From Magicicada septendecula (lineage: Eukaryota; Arthropoda; Insecta; Hemiptera; Cicadidae): 64,000 bases of DNA. Numbering within the stretch: position 1 is the stretch's first letter; every line of letters begins with the position of its first letter. The notes below the pieces were generated by a model, which worked only from the letters and a program-made list of their open reading frames with translations, did no database searches and was not told where the DNA came from. This document shows positions 21,844 through 34,769 of this stretch, one piece after another. The stretch lies in the NCBI GenBank assembly GCA_034769895.1, contig CM068367.1, forward strand, positions 709,064,885 to 709,128,884, written 5' to 3'. A program made the position numbers and the translations under genes.

Positions 21844-24548
21844 AAAGGGGTAGTTTACCTACAAAATTTTATGTTTTAACAAGGGTAATGTATTCTATGA
21901 CAAACGATAACTGCCGTAAATTCAAACAGAATCAACTACACTTTTGCATATCTTTTTGTATTTTACAGAACTCAAGTTCTGTTGATTTTGTTGAAGAGAG
22001 GTCAAGGGGAAGGGGTAGTCTACCTGCAACGTTTTATATTTTAACAAGGGTATTTTCTATGGCAAACGATAACAGACGCAAATTCAAACTGAATCAAATA
22101 ATTTTTTACATACAGCTCTGAATTGTAGAGTTCTCAAGACATATTGTTTTTGGTGAAGATCGGTTAAGGGAAAGGGGTAGTTTAACGACAACGTTTTATG
22201 TTTTAACAATGGTATTTTCTATGGCAAACGATAACAGACCCAAATTCAAACAGAATCAAATAATTTTTTGCATACAGCCCTCAATTGTAGAGTAATCAAA
22301 ATCGATTGTTTTTGGATAAGATGGTTAAGGGAATGGGGTAGTTTACCTGCAACGTTTTTGTATCAAGGTAATATTTTTTTTGGCAAACGATAACAGCCGC
22401 AAATTCAAATACGATCAAATAATGTTTTGAATACAGAACTGAAATATAGTGTTCTCAAGACCTTTTGGTTTTGGTGGAGATCGCTTAAGGGAAAGGGGTA
22501 GTATACCTGCAACATTTTATGTTTTAACAAGGATAATTTTTTATATGACGAACGATAAATGCCGCAAATTCAAACAGAATCAACTACGTTTTTGCATATC
22601 TTTTTGAATTAAGGAGAACTCAAGGTCAGTTGATTTTGTTGAAGATCGGATAAGGGAAAGGGGTAGTTTACTAGCAACATTTTATGTTTTAAGAAGGGTA
22701 ATTTTTTTTTGACGAAAGATAACTGCCGTAAATTCAAAGAGAATCAAATAATTTTTTGCATACGTTCCTGAATTGTAGAGAACGCAATTTTTCGTGAAGT
22801 TCGGTTAATGGAAAGGGGTAGTTTACCTGCAACATTTTATTTTGGCACAAGAGAAATGTTTTCATGACAAACGATAACTGCCGCACATTCAAACAGAATC
22901 AAATTTTTTTTTTTTTTTTGCATGCATCGCTGCATTGTAGAGGACTGAAGGTCTATTGATTTTGGTTAGAACATGGAAGTCATGTATAGTTCTCGAAGGG
23001 TAATTTTTATATATGGCAAACGATAACAGCCGCAAATTCAAACAGAATCAAATGATTATTTTCATACATCTCTAAACTATAGAATTCTCAAGACCTATTG
23101 TTTTTTGTGAAGATCGGTTAATTGAAAAGGGTAGTTTACCAGAACGTTTCAAGTGTTAAAAGGGCATTTTCTATGGCAAACGATAACAGCCGCAAATTCA
23201 AACAGAATCAAATGATTTTTTGCATACGTACTTGATTTGTAGAGTACTCAAAACCTGTTGTTTTTGGTGAAGATCGGTTAAGGGAAAGGGGTAATTTACC
23301 AGCAACATTTTATGTTTTAAAAAGGCTATTTACTATGGCAAATGATAACAGCCGCATATTCAAACAGAATCAAATAATTTTTTGCATACAGCCCTGAATT
23401 GAAGAGTTGTCAAGAAAAATTGTTTTTGGTGAAGATGGTTAAGGGAAAGGGTAGTTTACCTGCATCGTTTTTTTATCAAGGTTACTTTTTTTTGGCAAAC
23501 GATAACAGCCGCAAATTCAATTGGATCAAATAATGTTTCTAATACAGAACTGAAATGTAGTGTTCTCAAGATCTTTTGGTTTTGGTGAAGATCGCTTAAG
23601 GGAAAGGGGTAGTATACCGGCAACATTTTATGTTTTAACAAGGATAATTTTTTATATGACGAACGATAAATGCCGCAAATTCAAACAGAATCAACTACGT
23701 TTTTTCATACCTTTTTGAATTAAGGAGAACTCAATGTCAGTTGATTTTGTTGAAGATCGGTTAATGGAACGGGGTAGTTTACCTGCAACATTTTATGTTG
23801 TCACAAGAGAAATGTTTTCATGACAAACGATAACTGCCGCACATTCAAACAGAATCAAATTTTTTTTTTTACATGCATCGCTGCATTGTAGAGGACTGAA
23901 GGTCTATTGATTTTGGTTAGAACATGGAAGTCATGTATAATTCTCGAAGGGTAATTTTTATATATGGCAAACGATAACAGCCGCAAATTCAAACAGAATC
24001 AAATAATTATTTTCATACAGCTCTAAACTATAGAATTCTCAAGACCTATTGTTTTTGGTGAAGATCATTTAAGGGAAAGGGGTAATTTACCAGCAACATT
24101 TTATGTTTTAAAAAGGCTATTTACTATGGCAAACGATAAAAGCCGCATATTCAAACAGAATCAAATAATTTTTTGCATACAGCCCTGAATTGTAGAGTTG
24201 TCAAGAAAAATTGTTTTTGGTGAAGATGGTTAAGGGAAAGGGTAGTTTACCTGCTACGTTTTTTATCAAGGTTACTTTTTTTGGCAAATGGTAACAGCCG
24301 CAAATTCAAACACAATCAAATAATAATATTTTGCATACAGCCCTGAAATGAAGAGTTCTCAAGACCTATTGTTTTTTGTGAAGATCGGTTAAGGGAAAGT
24401 GGTAAATTCTTGGATTTCGTTGTCCATGACGTGTCCGTTACTTAACTAAACCTCTGATGAAGCCTTCTAAACGTGAAAGCCGGTTTAGGCTGTAGGGTAA
24501 AACTTTACGTTTTTACTTATATAAAACTTAGTGTTCCGAGTCGTTAGG
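21844..24548 (+). repeat. Composite unit 10: copy of units 6 and 8
   Basis: Fused double unit. Scars are at 22967 and 23918, A at 24404-24548. A private G to T change at about 23704 (TTTTTCATACC) separates it from unit 8; otherwise I see very few differences. Confidence 0.9.
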
Positions 24549-26952
24549 AAAGGGGTAGTTTACCTGCAAAGTTTTATGTTTCAACAAGGGTAATTTTTTC
24601 TATGACAAACGATAACTGCCGTAAATTCAAACAGAATCAACTACACTTTTGCATATCTTTTTGTATTTTACAGAACTCAAGTTCTGCTGATTTTGTTGAA
24701 GAGAGGTCAAGGGGAAGGGGTAGTTTACCTGCAACGTTTTATATTTTAACAAGTGTATTTTCTATGGCAAACGATAACAAACTCAAATTCAAATTGAATC
24801 AAATAATTTTTTACATACAGCTCTGAATTGTAGAGTTCTCAAGACATATTGTTTTTGGTGAAGATCGGTTAAGGGAAAGGGGTAGTTTAACGACAACGTT
24901 TTATGTTTTAACAATGGTATTTTCTATGGCAAACGATAACAGACGCAAATTCAAACAGAATCATATAATTTTTTGCATACAGCCCTCAATTGTAGAGTAA
25001 TCAAAATCTATTGTTTTTGGATAAGATGGTTAAGGGAATGGGGTAGTTTACCTGCAACGTTTTTGTATCAAGGTAATTTTTTTTTGGCAAACGATAACAG
25101 CCGCAAATTCAAATACGATCAAATAATGTTTTGAATACAGAACTGAAATATAGTGTTCTCAAGATCTTTTGGTTTTGGTGGAGATCGCTTAAGGGAAAGG
25201 GGTAGTATACCTGCAACATTTTATGTTTTAACAAGGATAATTTTTTATATGACGAACGATAAATGCCGCAAATTCAAACAGAATCAACTACGTTTTTGCA
25301 TACCTTTTTGAATTAAGGAGAACTCAAGGTCAGTTGATTTTGTTGAAGATCGGATAAGGGAAAGGGGTAGTTTACTAGCAACATTTTATGTTTTAAGAAG
25401 GGTAATTTTTTTTTGACGAAAGATAACTGCCGTAAATTCAAAGAGAATCAAATAATTTTTTGCATACGTTCCTGAATTGTAGAGAACGCAATTTTTCGTG
25501 AAGTTCGGTTAATGGAAAGGGGTAGTTTACCTGCAACATTTTATGTTGGCACAAGAGAAATGTTTTCATGTCAAACGATAACTGCCGCACATTCAAACAG
25601 AATCAAATTTTTTTTTTTGCATGCATCGCTGCATTGTAGAGGACTGAAGGTCTATTGATTTTGGTGAAGATCGGTTTAGAGAAAGGGGTAGTTTACCTTT
25701 AACGTTTTATGTTTTAACAAGAGTAAAGTACTTAATTTTGATAAATAAAGTATCCTGATAAGAAGCTCATAATAATCCACTGTAGAAACGTAGATGAAAT
25801 AACTCTAAATGAAGAGGCTAGGTGAACGAGGTGGGGGTAATTTTCTATTAATGAAAATTATAGTTGAAGGGGTAAGGGTGAATTTTTTATGTGTACTAAG
25901 TTTTCGGCAACAAAGAATTAGTTCTTTGTTAAAATTCCTTCCCGGGCTGTTTAGCCGTAGTCCAATGTTTTCTGCAAAACCAGACATTTCGGCAGTGCCA
26001 TCGACTGCCATCATCAGTGAAAATCGATTGCGAAAACGTGAGGTGGTATAAACGTGATGTTAGTGACCACAATACTGTCGTTAAGGCTGAAGCAATAAGT
26101 AGAAAGTAGTAGTTTCTATGGAAACATTTCATTTCATAAATGATTTTAAATATAAATCTTAGAACATGGAAGTCATGTATAGTTCTCGAAGGGTAATTTT
26201 TATATATGGCAAACGATAACAGCCGCAAATTCAAACAGAATCAAATGATTATTTTCATACAGCTCTAAACTATAGAATTCTCAAGACCTATTGTTTTTGG
26301 TGAAGATCGGTTAATGGAAAAGGGTAGTTTACAAGAACGTTTCATGTGTTAAAAGGGCATTTTCTATGGCAAACGATAACAGCCGCAAATTCAAACAGAC
26401 TCAAATGATTTTTTGCATACATACTTGATTTGTAGAGTACTCAAATCCTGTTGTTTTTGGTGAAGATCGGTTAAGGGAAAGGGGTAATTTACCAGCAAAA
26501 TTTTATGTTTTAAAAAGGTTATTTACTATGGCAAACGATAACAGACGCATATTCAAACAGAATCAAATAATTTTTTGCATACAGCCCTGAATTGTAGAGT
26601 TGTCAAGAAAAATTGTTTTTGGTGAAGATGGTTAAGGGAAAGGGGTAGTTTACCTGCTACGTTTTTTTATCAAAGTTACTTTTTTTGGCAAATGGTAACT
26701 GCCGCAAATTCAAACACAATCAAATAATAATATTTTGCATACAGCCCTGAAATGAAGAGTGCTCAAGACCTATTGTTTTTTGTGAAGATCGGTTAAGGGA
26801 AAGTGGTAAATTCTTGGATTTCGTTGTCCATGACGTGTCCTTTACTTAACTAAACCTCTTATGAAGCCTTCTAAAGGTGAAAGCCGGTTTAGGCTGTAAG
26901 GTAAAACTTTACGTTTTTACTTATATAAAACTTAGTGTTCCGAGTCGTTAGG
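24549..26952 (+). repeat. Composite unit 11: canonical unit with E
   Basis: Third copy of the canonical half of the 5.11-kb superunit. E is at 25727-26188, A at 26808-26952. The m7 palindrome is back to the CGCTGCAT form. This A copy reads CTTATGA, losing the invariant G of the ribozyme-like core. Confidence 0.92.
25727..26188. mobile_element. Module E, copy 4
   Basis: In unit 11; the third member of the 5.11-kb superunit series. No internal difference from copies 2 and 3 that I noticed. Confidence 0.65.
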
Positions 26953-28701
26953 AAAGGGGTAGTTTACCTACAAAATTTTATGTTTTAACAAGGGTAATGT
27001 ATTCTATGACGAACGATAACTGCCGTAAATTCAAACAGAATCAACTACACTTTTGCATATCTTTTTGTATTTTACAGAACTCAAGTTCTGTTGATTTTGT
27101 TGAAGAGAGTTTAAGGGGAAGGGGTAGTTTACCTGCAACGTTTTATATTTTAACAAGGGTATTTTCTATGGCAAACGATAACAGACGCAAATTCAAACTG
27201 AATCAAATAATTTTTTACATACAGCTCTGAATTGTAGAGTTCTCAAGACGTATTGTTTTTGGTGAAGGTCGGTTAAGGGAAAGGGGTAGTTTAACGACAA
27301 CGTTTTATGTTTTAACAATGGTATTTTCTATGGCAAACGATAACAGACGCAAATTCAAACAGAATCAAATAATTTTTTGCATACAGCCCTGAATTGTAGA
27401 GTACTCAAAATCTATTGTTTTTGGATAAGATGGTTAAGGGAATGGGGTAGTTTACCTGCAACGTTTTTTTTATCAAGGTTACTTTTTTTGGCAAACGATA
27501 ACAGCCGCAAATTCAAATAGGATCAAATAATGTTTTGAATACAGAACTGAAATGTAGTGTTCTCAAGATCTTTTGGTTTTGGTGAAGATCGCTTAAGGGA
27601 AAGGGGTAGTATACCAGCAACATTTTATGTTTTAAGAAGGATAATTTTTTATATGACGAACGATAAATGCTGCAAATTCAAACAGAATCAACTACGTTTT
27701 TGCATACCTTTTTGAATTAAGGAGAACTCAAGGTCAGTTGATTTTGTTGAATATCGGATAAGGGAAAGGGGTAGTTTACTAGCAACATTTTATGTTTTAA
27801 GAAGGGTAATTTTTTTGACGATAGATAACTGCCGTAAATTCAAAGAGAATCAAATACTTTTTTGCATACGTTCCTGAATTGTAGAGAACGCAATTTTTCG
27901 TGAAGTTCGGTTAATGGAAAGGGGTAGTTTACCTGCAACATTTTATGTTGTCACAAGAGAAATGTTTTCATGACAAACGATAACTGCCGCACATTCAAAC
28001 AGAATCAAATTTTTTTTTTTGCATACATCGCTGCATTGTAGAGGACTGAAGGTCTATTGATTTTGGTTAGAACATGGAAGTCATGTATAGTTCTCGAAGG
28101 GTAATTTTTATATATGGCAAGCGATAACAGCCGCAAATTCAAACATAATCAAATGATTATTTTCATACAGCTCTAAACTATAGAATTCTCAAGACCTATT
28201 GTTTTTTGGTGAAGATCGGTTAAGGGAAAGGGGTAATTTACCAGCAACATTTTATGTTTTAAAAAGGCTATTTACTATGGCAAACGATAACAGCCGCATA
28301 TTCAAACAGAATCAAATAATTTTTTGCATACAGCCCTGAATTGTAGAGTTGTCAAGAAAAATTGTTTTTGATGAAGATGGTTAAGGGAAAGGGTAGTTTA
28401 CCTGCTACGTTTTTTTATCAAGGTTACTTTTATTTGGCAAATGTTAACAGCCGCAAATTCAAACACAATCAAATAATAATATTTTGCATACAGCCCTGAA
28501 ATGAAGAGTTCTCAAGACCTATTGTTTTTTGTGAAGATCGGTTAAGGGAAAGTGGTAAATTCTTGGATTTCGTTGTCCATGACGTGTCCGTTACTTAACT
28601 AAACCTCTGATGAAGCCTTCTAAACGTGAAAGCCGGTTTAGGCTGTAAGGTAAAACTTTACGTTTTTACTTATATAAAACTTAGTGTTCCGAGTCGTTAG
28701 G
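26953..28701 (+). repeat. Composite unit 12: E and m9 deleted, sister of unit 5
   Basis: Order m1-m8, m10, m11, A (28557-28701), 1,749 bp, the same length as unit 5. Scar at 28068. The m8-m10 join has the same extra T as unit 5. This unit follows E-bearing unit 11 just as unit 5 follows E-bearing unit 4, so the pair may once have been a 4.15-kb superunit. Confidence 0.9.
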
Positions 28702-31429
28702 AAAGGGGTAGTTTACCTGCAAAGTTTTATGTTTTAACAAGGGTAATTTTTTCTATGACGAACGATAACTGCCGTAAATTCAAACAGAATCAACTAAACT
28801 TTTGCATATCTTTTTGTATTTTACAGAACTCAAGTTCTGTAGATTTTGTTGAAGAGAGGTCAAGGGGAAGGGGTAGTTTACCTGCAACGTTTTATATTTT
28901 AACAAGGGTATTTTCTATGGCAAACGATAACAGACGCAAATTCAAACTGAATCAAATAATTTTTTACATACAGCTCTGAATTGTAGAGTTCTCAAGACAT
29001 ATTGTTTTTGGTGAAGATCGGTTAAGTGAAAGGGGTAGTTTAACGACAACGTTTTATGTTTTAACAATGGTATTTTCTATGGCAAACGATAACAGACGCA
29101 AATTCAAACAGAATCAAATAATTTTTTGCATACAGCCCTCAATTGTAGAGTAATCAAAATCTATTGTTTTTGGATAAGATGGTTAAGGGAATGGGGTAGT
29201 TTACCTGCAACGATTTTTTATCAAGGTAATTTTTTTTTGGCAAACGATAACAGCCGCAAATTCAAATACGATCAAATAATGTTTTGAATACAGAACTGAA
29301 ATATAGTGTTATCAAGATCTTTTGGTTTTGGTGAAGATCGCTTAAGGGAAAGGGGTAGTATACCGGCAACATTTTATGTTTTAACAAGGATAATTTTTTA
29401 TATGACGAACGATAAATGCCGCAAATTCAAACAGAATCAACTACGTTTTTGCATACCTTTTTGAATTAAGGAGAACTCAAGGTCAGTTGATTTTGTTGAA
29501 GATCGGATAAGGGAAAGGGGTAGTTTACTAGCAACATTTTATGTTTTAAGAAGGGTAATTTTTTTTTGACGAAAGATAACTGCCGAAAATTCAAAGAGAA
29601 TCAAATAATTTTTTGCATACGTTCCTGAATTATAGAGTACGCACTTTTTCGTGAAGTTCGGTTAATGGAAAGGGGGAGTTTACCTGCAATATTTTATGTT
29701 GTCACAAGAGAAAAGTTTTCATGACGAACGATAACTGCTGCACATTCAAACAGAATCAAATTTTTTTTTTGCATGCATCGCTGCATTGTAGAGGACTGAA
29801 GGTCTATTGATTTTGGTGAAGATCGGTTTAGAGAAAGGGGTAGTTTACCTTTAACGTTTTATGTTTTAACAAGAGTAAAGTACTTAATTTTGATAAATAA
29901 AGTAACCTGATAAGAAGCTCATAATAATCCACTGTAGAAACGTAGATGAAATAACTCTAAATGAAGAGGCTAGGTGAACGAGGTGGGGGTAATTTTCTAT
30001 TAATGAAAATTATAGTTGAAGGGGTAAGGGTGAATTTTTTATGTGTACTAAGTTTTCGGCAACAAAGAATTAGTTCTTTGTTAAAATTCCTTCCCGGGCT
30101 GCTTAGCCGTAGTCCAATGTTTTCTGCAAAACCAGACATTTCGGCAGTGCCATCGACTGCCATCATCAGTGAAAATCGATTGCGAAAACGTGAGGTGGTA
30201 TAAACGTGATGTTAGTGACCACAATACTGTCGTTAAGGCTGAAGAAATAAGTGGAAAGTAGTAGTTTCTATGGAAACATTTCATTTCATAAATGATTTTA
30301 AATATAAATCTTAGAACATGGAAGGCATGTATAGTTCTCGAAGGGTAATTTTTATATATGGCAAACGATAACAGCCGCAAATTCAAACAGAATCAAATAA
30401 TTTTTTACATACAGCTCTGAATTGTAGAGTTCTCAAGACGTATTGTTTTTGGTGAAGGTCGGTTAAGGGAAAGGGGTAGTTTAACGACAACGTTTTATGT
30501 TTTAACAATGGTATTTTCTATGGCAAACGATAACAGCCGCAAATTCAGACAGAACCAAATAATTTTTTGCATACAGCCCTGAATTGTAGAGTACTCAAAA
30601 TCTATTGTTTTTGGATAAGATGGTTAAGGGAATGGGGTAGTTTACCTGCAACGTTTTTTTATCAAGGTTACTTGTTTTTGGCAAACGATAACAGCCGCAA
30701 ATTCAAATAGGATCAAATAATGTTTTGAATACAGAACTGAAATGTAGTGTTCTCAAGATCTTTTGGTTTTGATGAAGATCGCTTAAGGGAAAGGGGTAGT
30801 ATACCAGCAACATTTTATGTTTTAAGAAGGATAATTTTTTATATGACGAACGATAAATGCCGCAAATTCAAACAGAATCAACTACGTTTTTGCATACCTT
30901 TTTGAATTAAGGAGAACTCAAGGTCAGTTGATTTTGTTGAAGATCGGATAAGGGAAAGGGGTAGTTTACTAGAAACATTTTATGTTTTAAAAAGGCTATT
31001 TACTATGGCAAACGATAACAGCCGCATATTCAAACAGAATCAAATAATTTTTTGCATACAGCCCTGAATTGTAGAGTTGTCAAGAAAAATTGTTTTTGGT
31101 GAAGATGGTTAAGGGAAAGGGGTAGTTTACCTGCTACGTTTTTTTATCAAGGTTACTTTTTTTGGCAAATGGTAACAGCCGCAAATTCAAACACAATCAA
31201 ATAATAATATTTTGCATAGAGCCCTGAAATGAAGAGTTTTCAAGACCTATTGTTTTTTGTGAAGATCGGTTAAGGGAAAGTGGTAAATTCTTGGATTTCG
31301 TTGTCCATGACGTGTCCTTTACTTAACTAAACCTCTGATGAAGCCTTCTAAAGGTGAAAGCCGGTTTAGGCTGTAAGGTAAAACTTTACGTTTTTACTTA
31401 TATAAAACTTAGTGTTCCGAGTCGTTTGG
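28702..31429 (+). repeat. Composite unit 13: E unit fused to a short second half (2.73 kb)
   Basis: Order: m1-m7, m8 with E (29879-30340), then m8 fused to m2 (about 30395), m3, m4, m5, an m6/m10 fusion (about 30965), m11, A (31285-31429). A reads GTCGTTTGG at its right end, breaking the small inverted repeat found there in other copies. Confidence 0.86.
29879..30340. mobile_element. Module E, copy 5
   Basis: In unit 13. Carries GGGCTGCTTAGCC (the change lies in the loop of the GGCT/AGCC hairpin), GAAGAAATAAGTGG and GAAGGCATG near the right end. The monomer after it is an m8/m2 fusion. Confidence 0.65.
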
Positions 31430-34400
31430 AAAGGGGTAGTTTACCTACAAAATTTTATGTTTTAACAAGGGTAATTTTTTCTATGACGAACGATAACTGC
31501 CGTAAATTCAAACAGAATCAACTACACTTTTGCATATCTATTTGTATTTTACAGAACTCAAGTTCTGTTGATTTTGATGAAGAGAGTTTAAGGGGAAGGG
31601 GTAGTTTAACAGCAACGTTTTATATTTTAACAAGTGTATTTTCTATGGCAAACGATAACAGACGCAAATTCAAACTGAATCAAATAATTTTTTACATACA
31701 GCTCTGAATTGTAGAGTTCTCAAGACGTATTGTTTTTGGTGAAGGTCGGTTAAGGGAAAGGGGTAGTTTAACGACAACGTTTTATGTTTTAACAATGGCA
31801 TTTTCTATGGCAAACGATAACAGACGCAAATTCAAACAGAATCAAATATTTTTTTCATACAGCCCTCAATTGTAGAGTAATCAAAATCTATTGTTTTTGG
31901 ATAAGATGTTTAAGGGAATGGGGTAGTTTACCTGCAACGTTTTTTTATCAAGGTTACTTTTCTTTGGCAAACGATAACAACCGCAAATTCAAATAGGATC
32001 AAATAATGTTTTGAATACAGAACTGAAATGTAGTGTTCTCAAGATCTTTTGGTTTTGGTGAAGATCGCTTAAGGGAAAGGGGTAGTATACCGGCAACATT
32101 TTATGTTTTACCAAGGATAATTTTTTATATGACGAACGATAAATGCCGCAAATTCAAACAGAATCAACTACGTTTTTGCATACCTTTTTTGAATTAAGGA
32201 GAACTCAAGCTCAGTTGATTTTGTTGAAGATCGGGTAAGGGAAAGGGGTAGTTTACTAGCAACATTTTATGTTTTAAGAAGGGTAATTTTTTTTTGACGA
32301 AAGATAACTGCCGTAAATTCAAAGAGAATCAAATAATTTTTGCATACGTTCCTGAATTATAGAGTACGCACTTTTTCGTGAAGTTCGGTTAATGGAAAGG
32401 GGTAGTTTACCTGCAATATTTTATGTTGTCACAAGAGAAATGTTTTCATGACGAACGATAACTGCTGCACATTCAAACAGAATCAAATTTTTTTTTTGCA
32501 TGCATCGCTGCATTGTAGAGGACTGAAGGTCTATTAATTTGGTGAAGATCGGTTTAGAGAAAGGGGTAGTTTACCTTTAACGTTTTATGTTTTAACAAGA
32601 GTAAAGTACTTAATTTTGATAAATAAAGTATCCTGATAAGAAGCTCATAATAATCCACTGTAGAAACGTAGATGAAATAACTCTAAATGAAGAGGCTAGG
32701 TGAACGAGGTGGGGGTAATTTTCTATTAATGAAAATTATAGTTGAAGGGGTAACGGTGAAATTTTTATGTGTACTAAGTTTTCGGCAACAAAGAATTAGT
32801 TCTTTGTTAAAATTCCTTCCCGGGCTGCTTAGCCGTAGTCCAATGTTTTCTGCAAAACCAGACATTTCGGCAGTGCCATCGACTGCCATCATCAGTGAAA
32901 ATCGATTGCGAAAACGTGAGGTGGTATAAACGTGATGTTAGTGACCACAATACTGTCGTTAAGGCTGAAGCAATAAGTGGAAAGTAGTAGTTTCTATGGA
33001 AAAATTTCATTTCATAAATGATTTTAAATATAAATCTTAGAACATGGAAGTCATGTATAGTTCTCGAAGGGTAATTTTTATATATGGCAAACGATAACAA
33101 ATTCAAACAGAATCAAATGATTATTTTCATACAGCTCTAAACTATAGAATTCTCAAGACCTATTGTTTTTGGTGAAGATCGGTTAATGGAAAAGGGTAGT
33201 TTACCAGAACGTTTCATGTGTTAAAAGGGCATTTTCTATGGCAAACGATAACAGCCGCAAATACAAACAGAATCAAATGATTTTTTGCATACATACTTGA
33301 TTTGTAGAGTACTCAAAACCTGTTGTTTTTGGTGAAGATCGGTTGAGGGAAAGGGGTAATTTACCAGCAAAATTTTATGTTTTAAAAAGTCTATTTACTA
33401 TGGCAAACGATAACAGCCGCAAATTCAAACAGAATCAAATAATTTTTTGCATACAGCCCTCAATTGTAGAGTACTCAAAATCTATTGTTTTTGGATAAGA
33501 TGGTTAAGGGAATGGGGTAGTTTACCTGCAACGTTTTTTTATCAAGGTTACTTTTTTTTGGCAAACGATAACAGCCGCAAATTCAAATAGGATCAAATAA
33601 AGTTTTTAATACAGAACTGAAATGTAGTGTTCTCAAGATCTTTTGGTTTTGGTGAAGATCGCTTAAGGGAAAGGGGTAGTATACCAGCAACATTTTATGT
33701 TTTAAGAAGGATAATTTTTTATATGACGAACGATAAATGCCGCAAATTCAAACAGAATCAACTACGTTTTTGCATATCTTTTTGAATTAAGGAGAACTCA
33801 AGGTCAGTTGATTTTGTTGAAGATCGGATAAGGGAAAGGGGTAGTTTACTAGCAACATTTTATGTTTTAAGAAGGGTAATTTTTTTGACGAAAGATAACT
33901 GCCGTAAATTCAAAGAGAATCAAATAATTTTTTGCATACGTTCCGGAATTGTAGAGAACCCAATTTTTCGTGAAGTTCGGTTAATGGAAAGGGGTAGTTT
34001 ACCTGCAACATTTTATGTTGTCACAAGAGAAATGTTTTCATGACAAACGATAACTGCCGCACATTCAAACAGAATCAAATTTTTTTTTTGCATACATCGC
34101 TGCATTGTAGAGGACTGAAGGTCTATTGATTTTGGTTAGAACATGGAAGTCATGTATAGTTCTCGAAGGGTAATTTTCATATATGGCAAACGATAACAGC
34201 CGCAAATTCAAACAGAATCAAATGATTATTTTCATACAGCTCTAAACTATAGAATTATCAAGACCTATTGTTTTTTGGTGAAGATCTGTTAAGGGAAAGG
34301 GGTAATTTACCAGCAACATTTTATGTTTTAAAAAGGCTATTTACTATGGCAAACGATAACAGCCGCATATTCAAACAGAATCAAATAATTTTTGCATACA

Positions 34401-34769
34401 GCCCTGAATTGTAGAGTTGTCAAGAAAAATTGTTTTTGGTGAAGATGGTTAAGGGAAAGGGTAGTTTACCTGCTACGTTTTTTTATCAAGGTTACTTTTT
34501 TTTGGCAAATGTTAACAGCCGCAAATTCAAACACAATCAAATAATAATATTTTGCATACAGCCCTGAAATGAAGAGTTCTCAAGACCTATTGTTTTTTGT
34601 GAAGATCGGTTAAGGGAAAGTGGTAAATTCTTGGATTTCGTTGTCCATGACGTATCCGTTACTTAACTAAACCTCTGATGAAGCCTTCTAAACGTGAAAG
34701 CCGGTTTAGGCTGTAAGGTAAAACTTTACGTTTTTACTTATATAAAACTTAGTGTTCCGAGTCGTTAGG
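31430..34769 (+). repeat. Composite unit 14: double unit with E and one scar (3.34 kb)
   Basis: Order: m1-m7, m8 with E (32605-33066), m9, an m10/m3 fusion (about 33361-33500), m4-m7, scarred m8 (34137), m10 (m9 lost), m11, A (34625-34769). m8 just after E lacks six bases near 33100. One unit thus holds both an E-filled and an E-deleted m8. Confidence 0.86.
32605..33066. mobile_element. Module E, copy 6
   Basis: In unit 14. Shares the hairpin-loop change with copy 5 and adds GGGGTAACGGTGAAATTTTT (about 32747-32766); base changes only, length kept at 462. Confidence 0.65.

Larger units (their letters stand above)
11678..27005 (+). repeat. Three nearly identical copies of a 5.11-kb superunit
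   Basis: Landmarks repeat at 5,109-5,110 bp: E at 15509, 20618 and 25727; A at 14184, 19294 and 24404, and at 16590, 21699 and 26808. Each copy is a fused 2.70-kb unit plus a canonical 2.40-kb unit. By eye the copies differ at only scattered bases and T-tract lengths, so this is the most recently amplified (or homogenised) part of the window. Confidence 0.92.
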
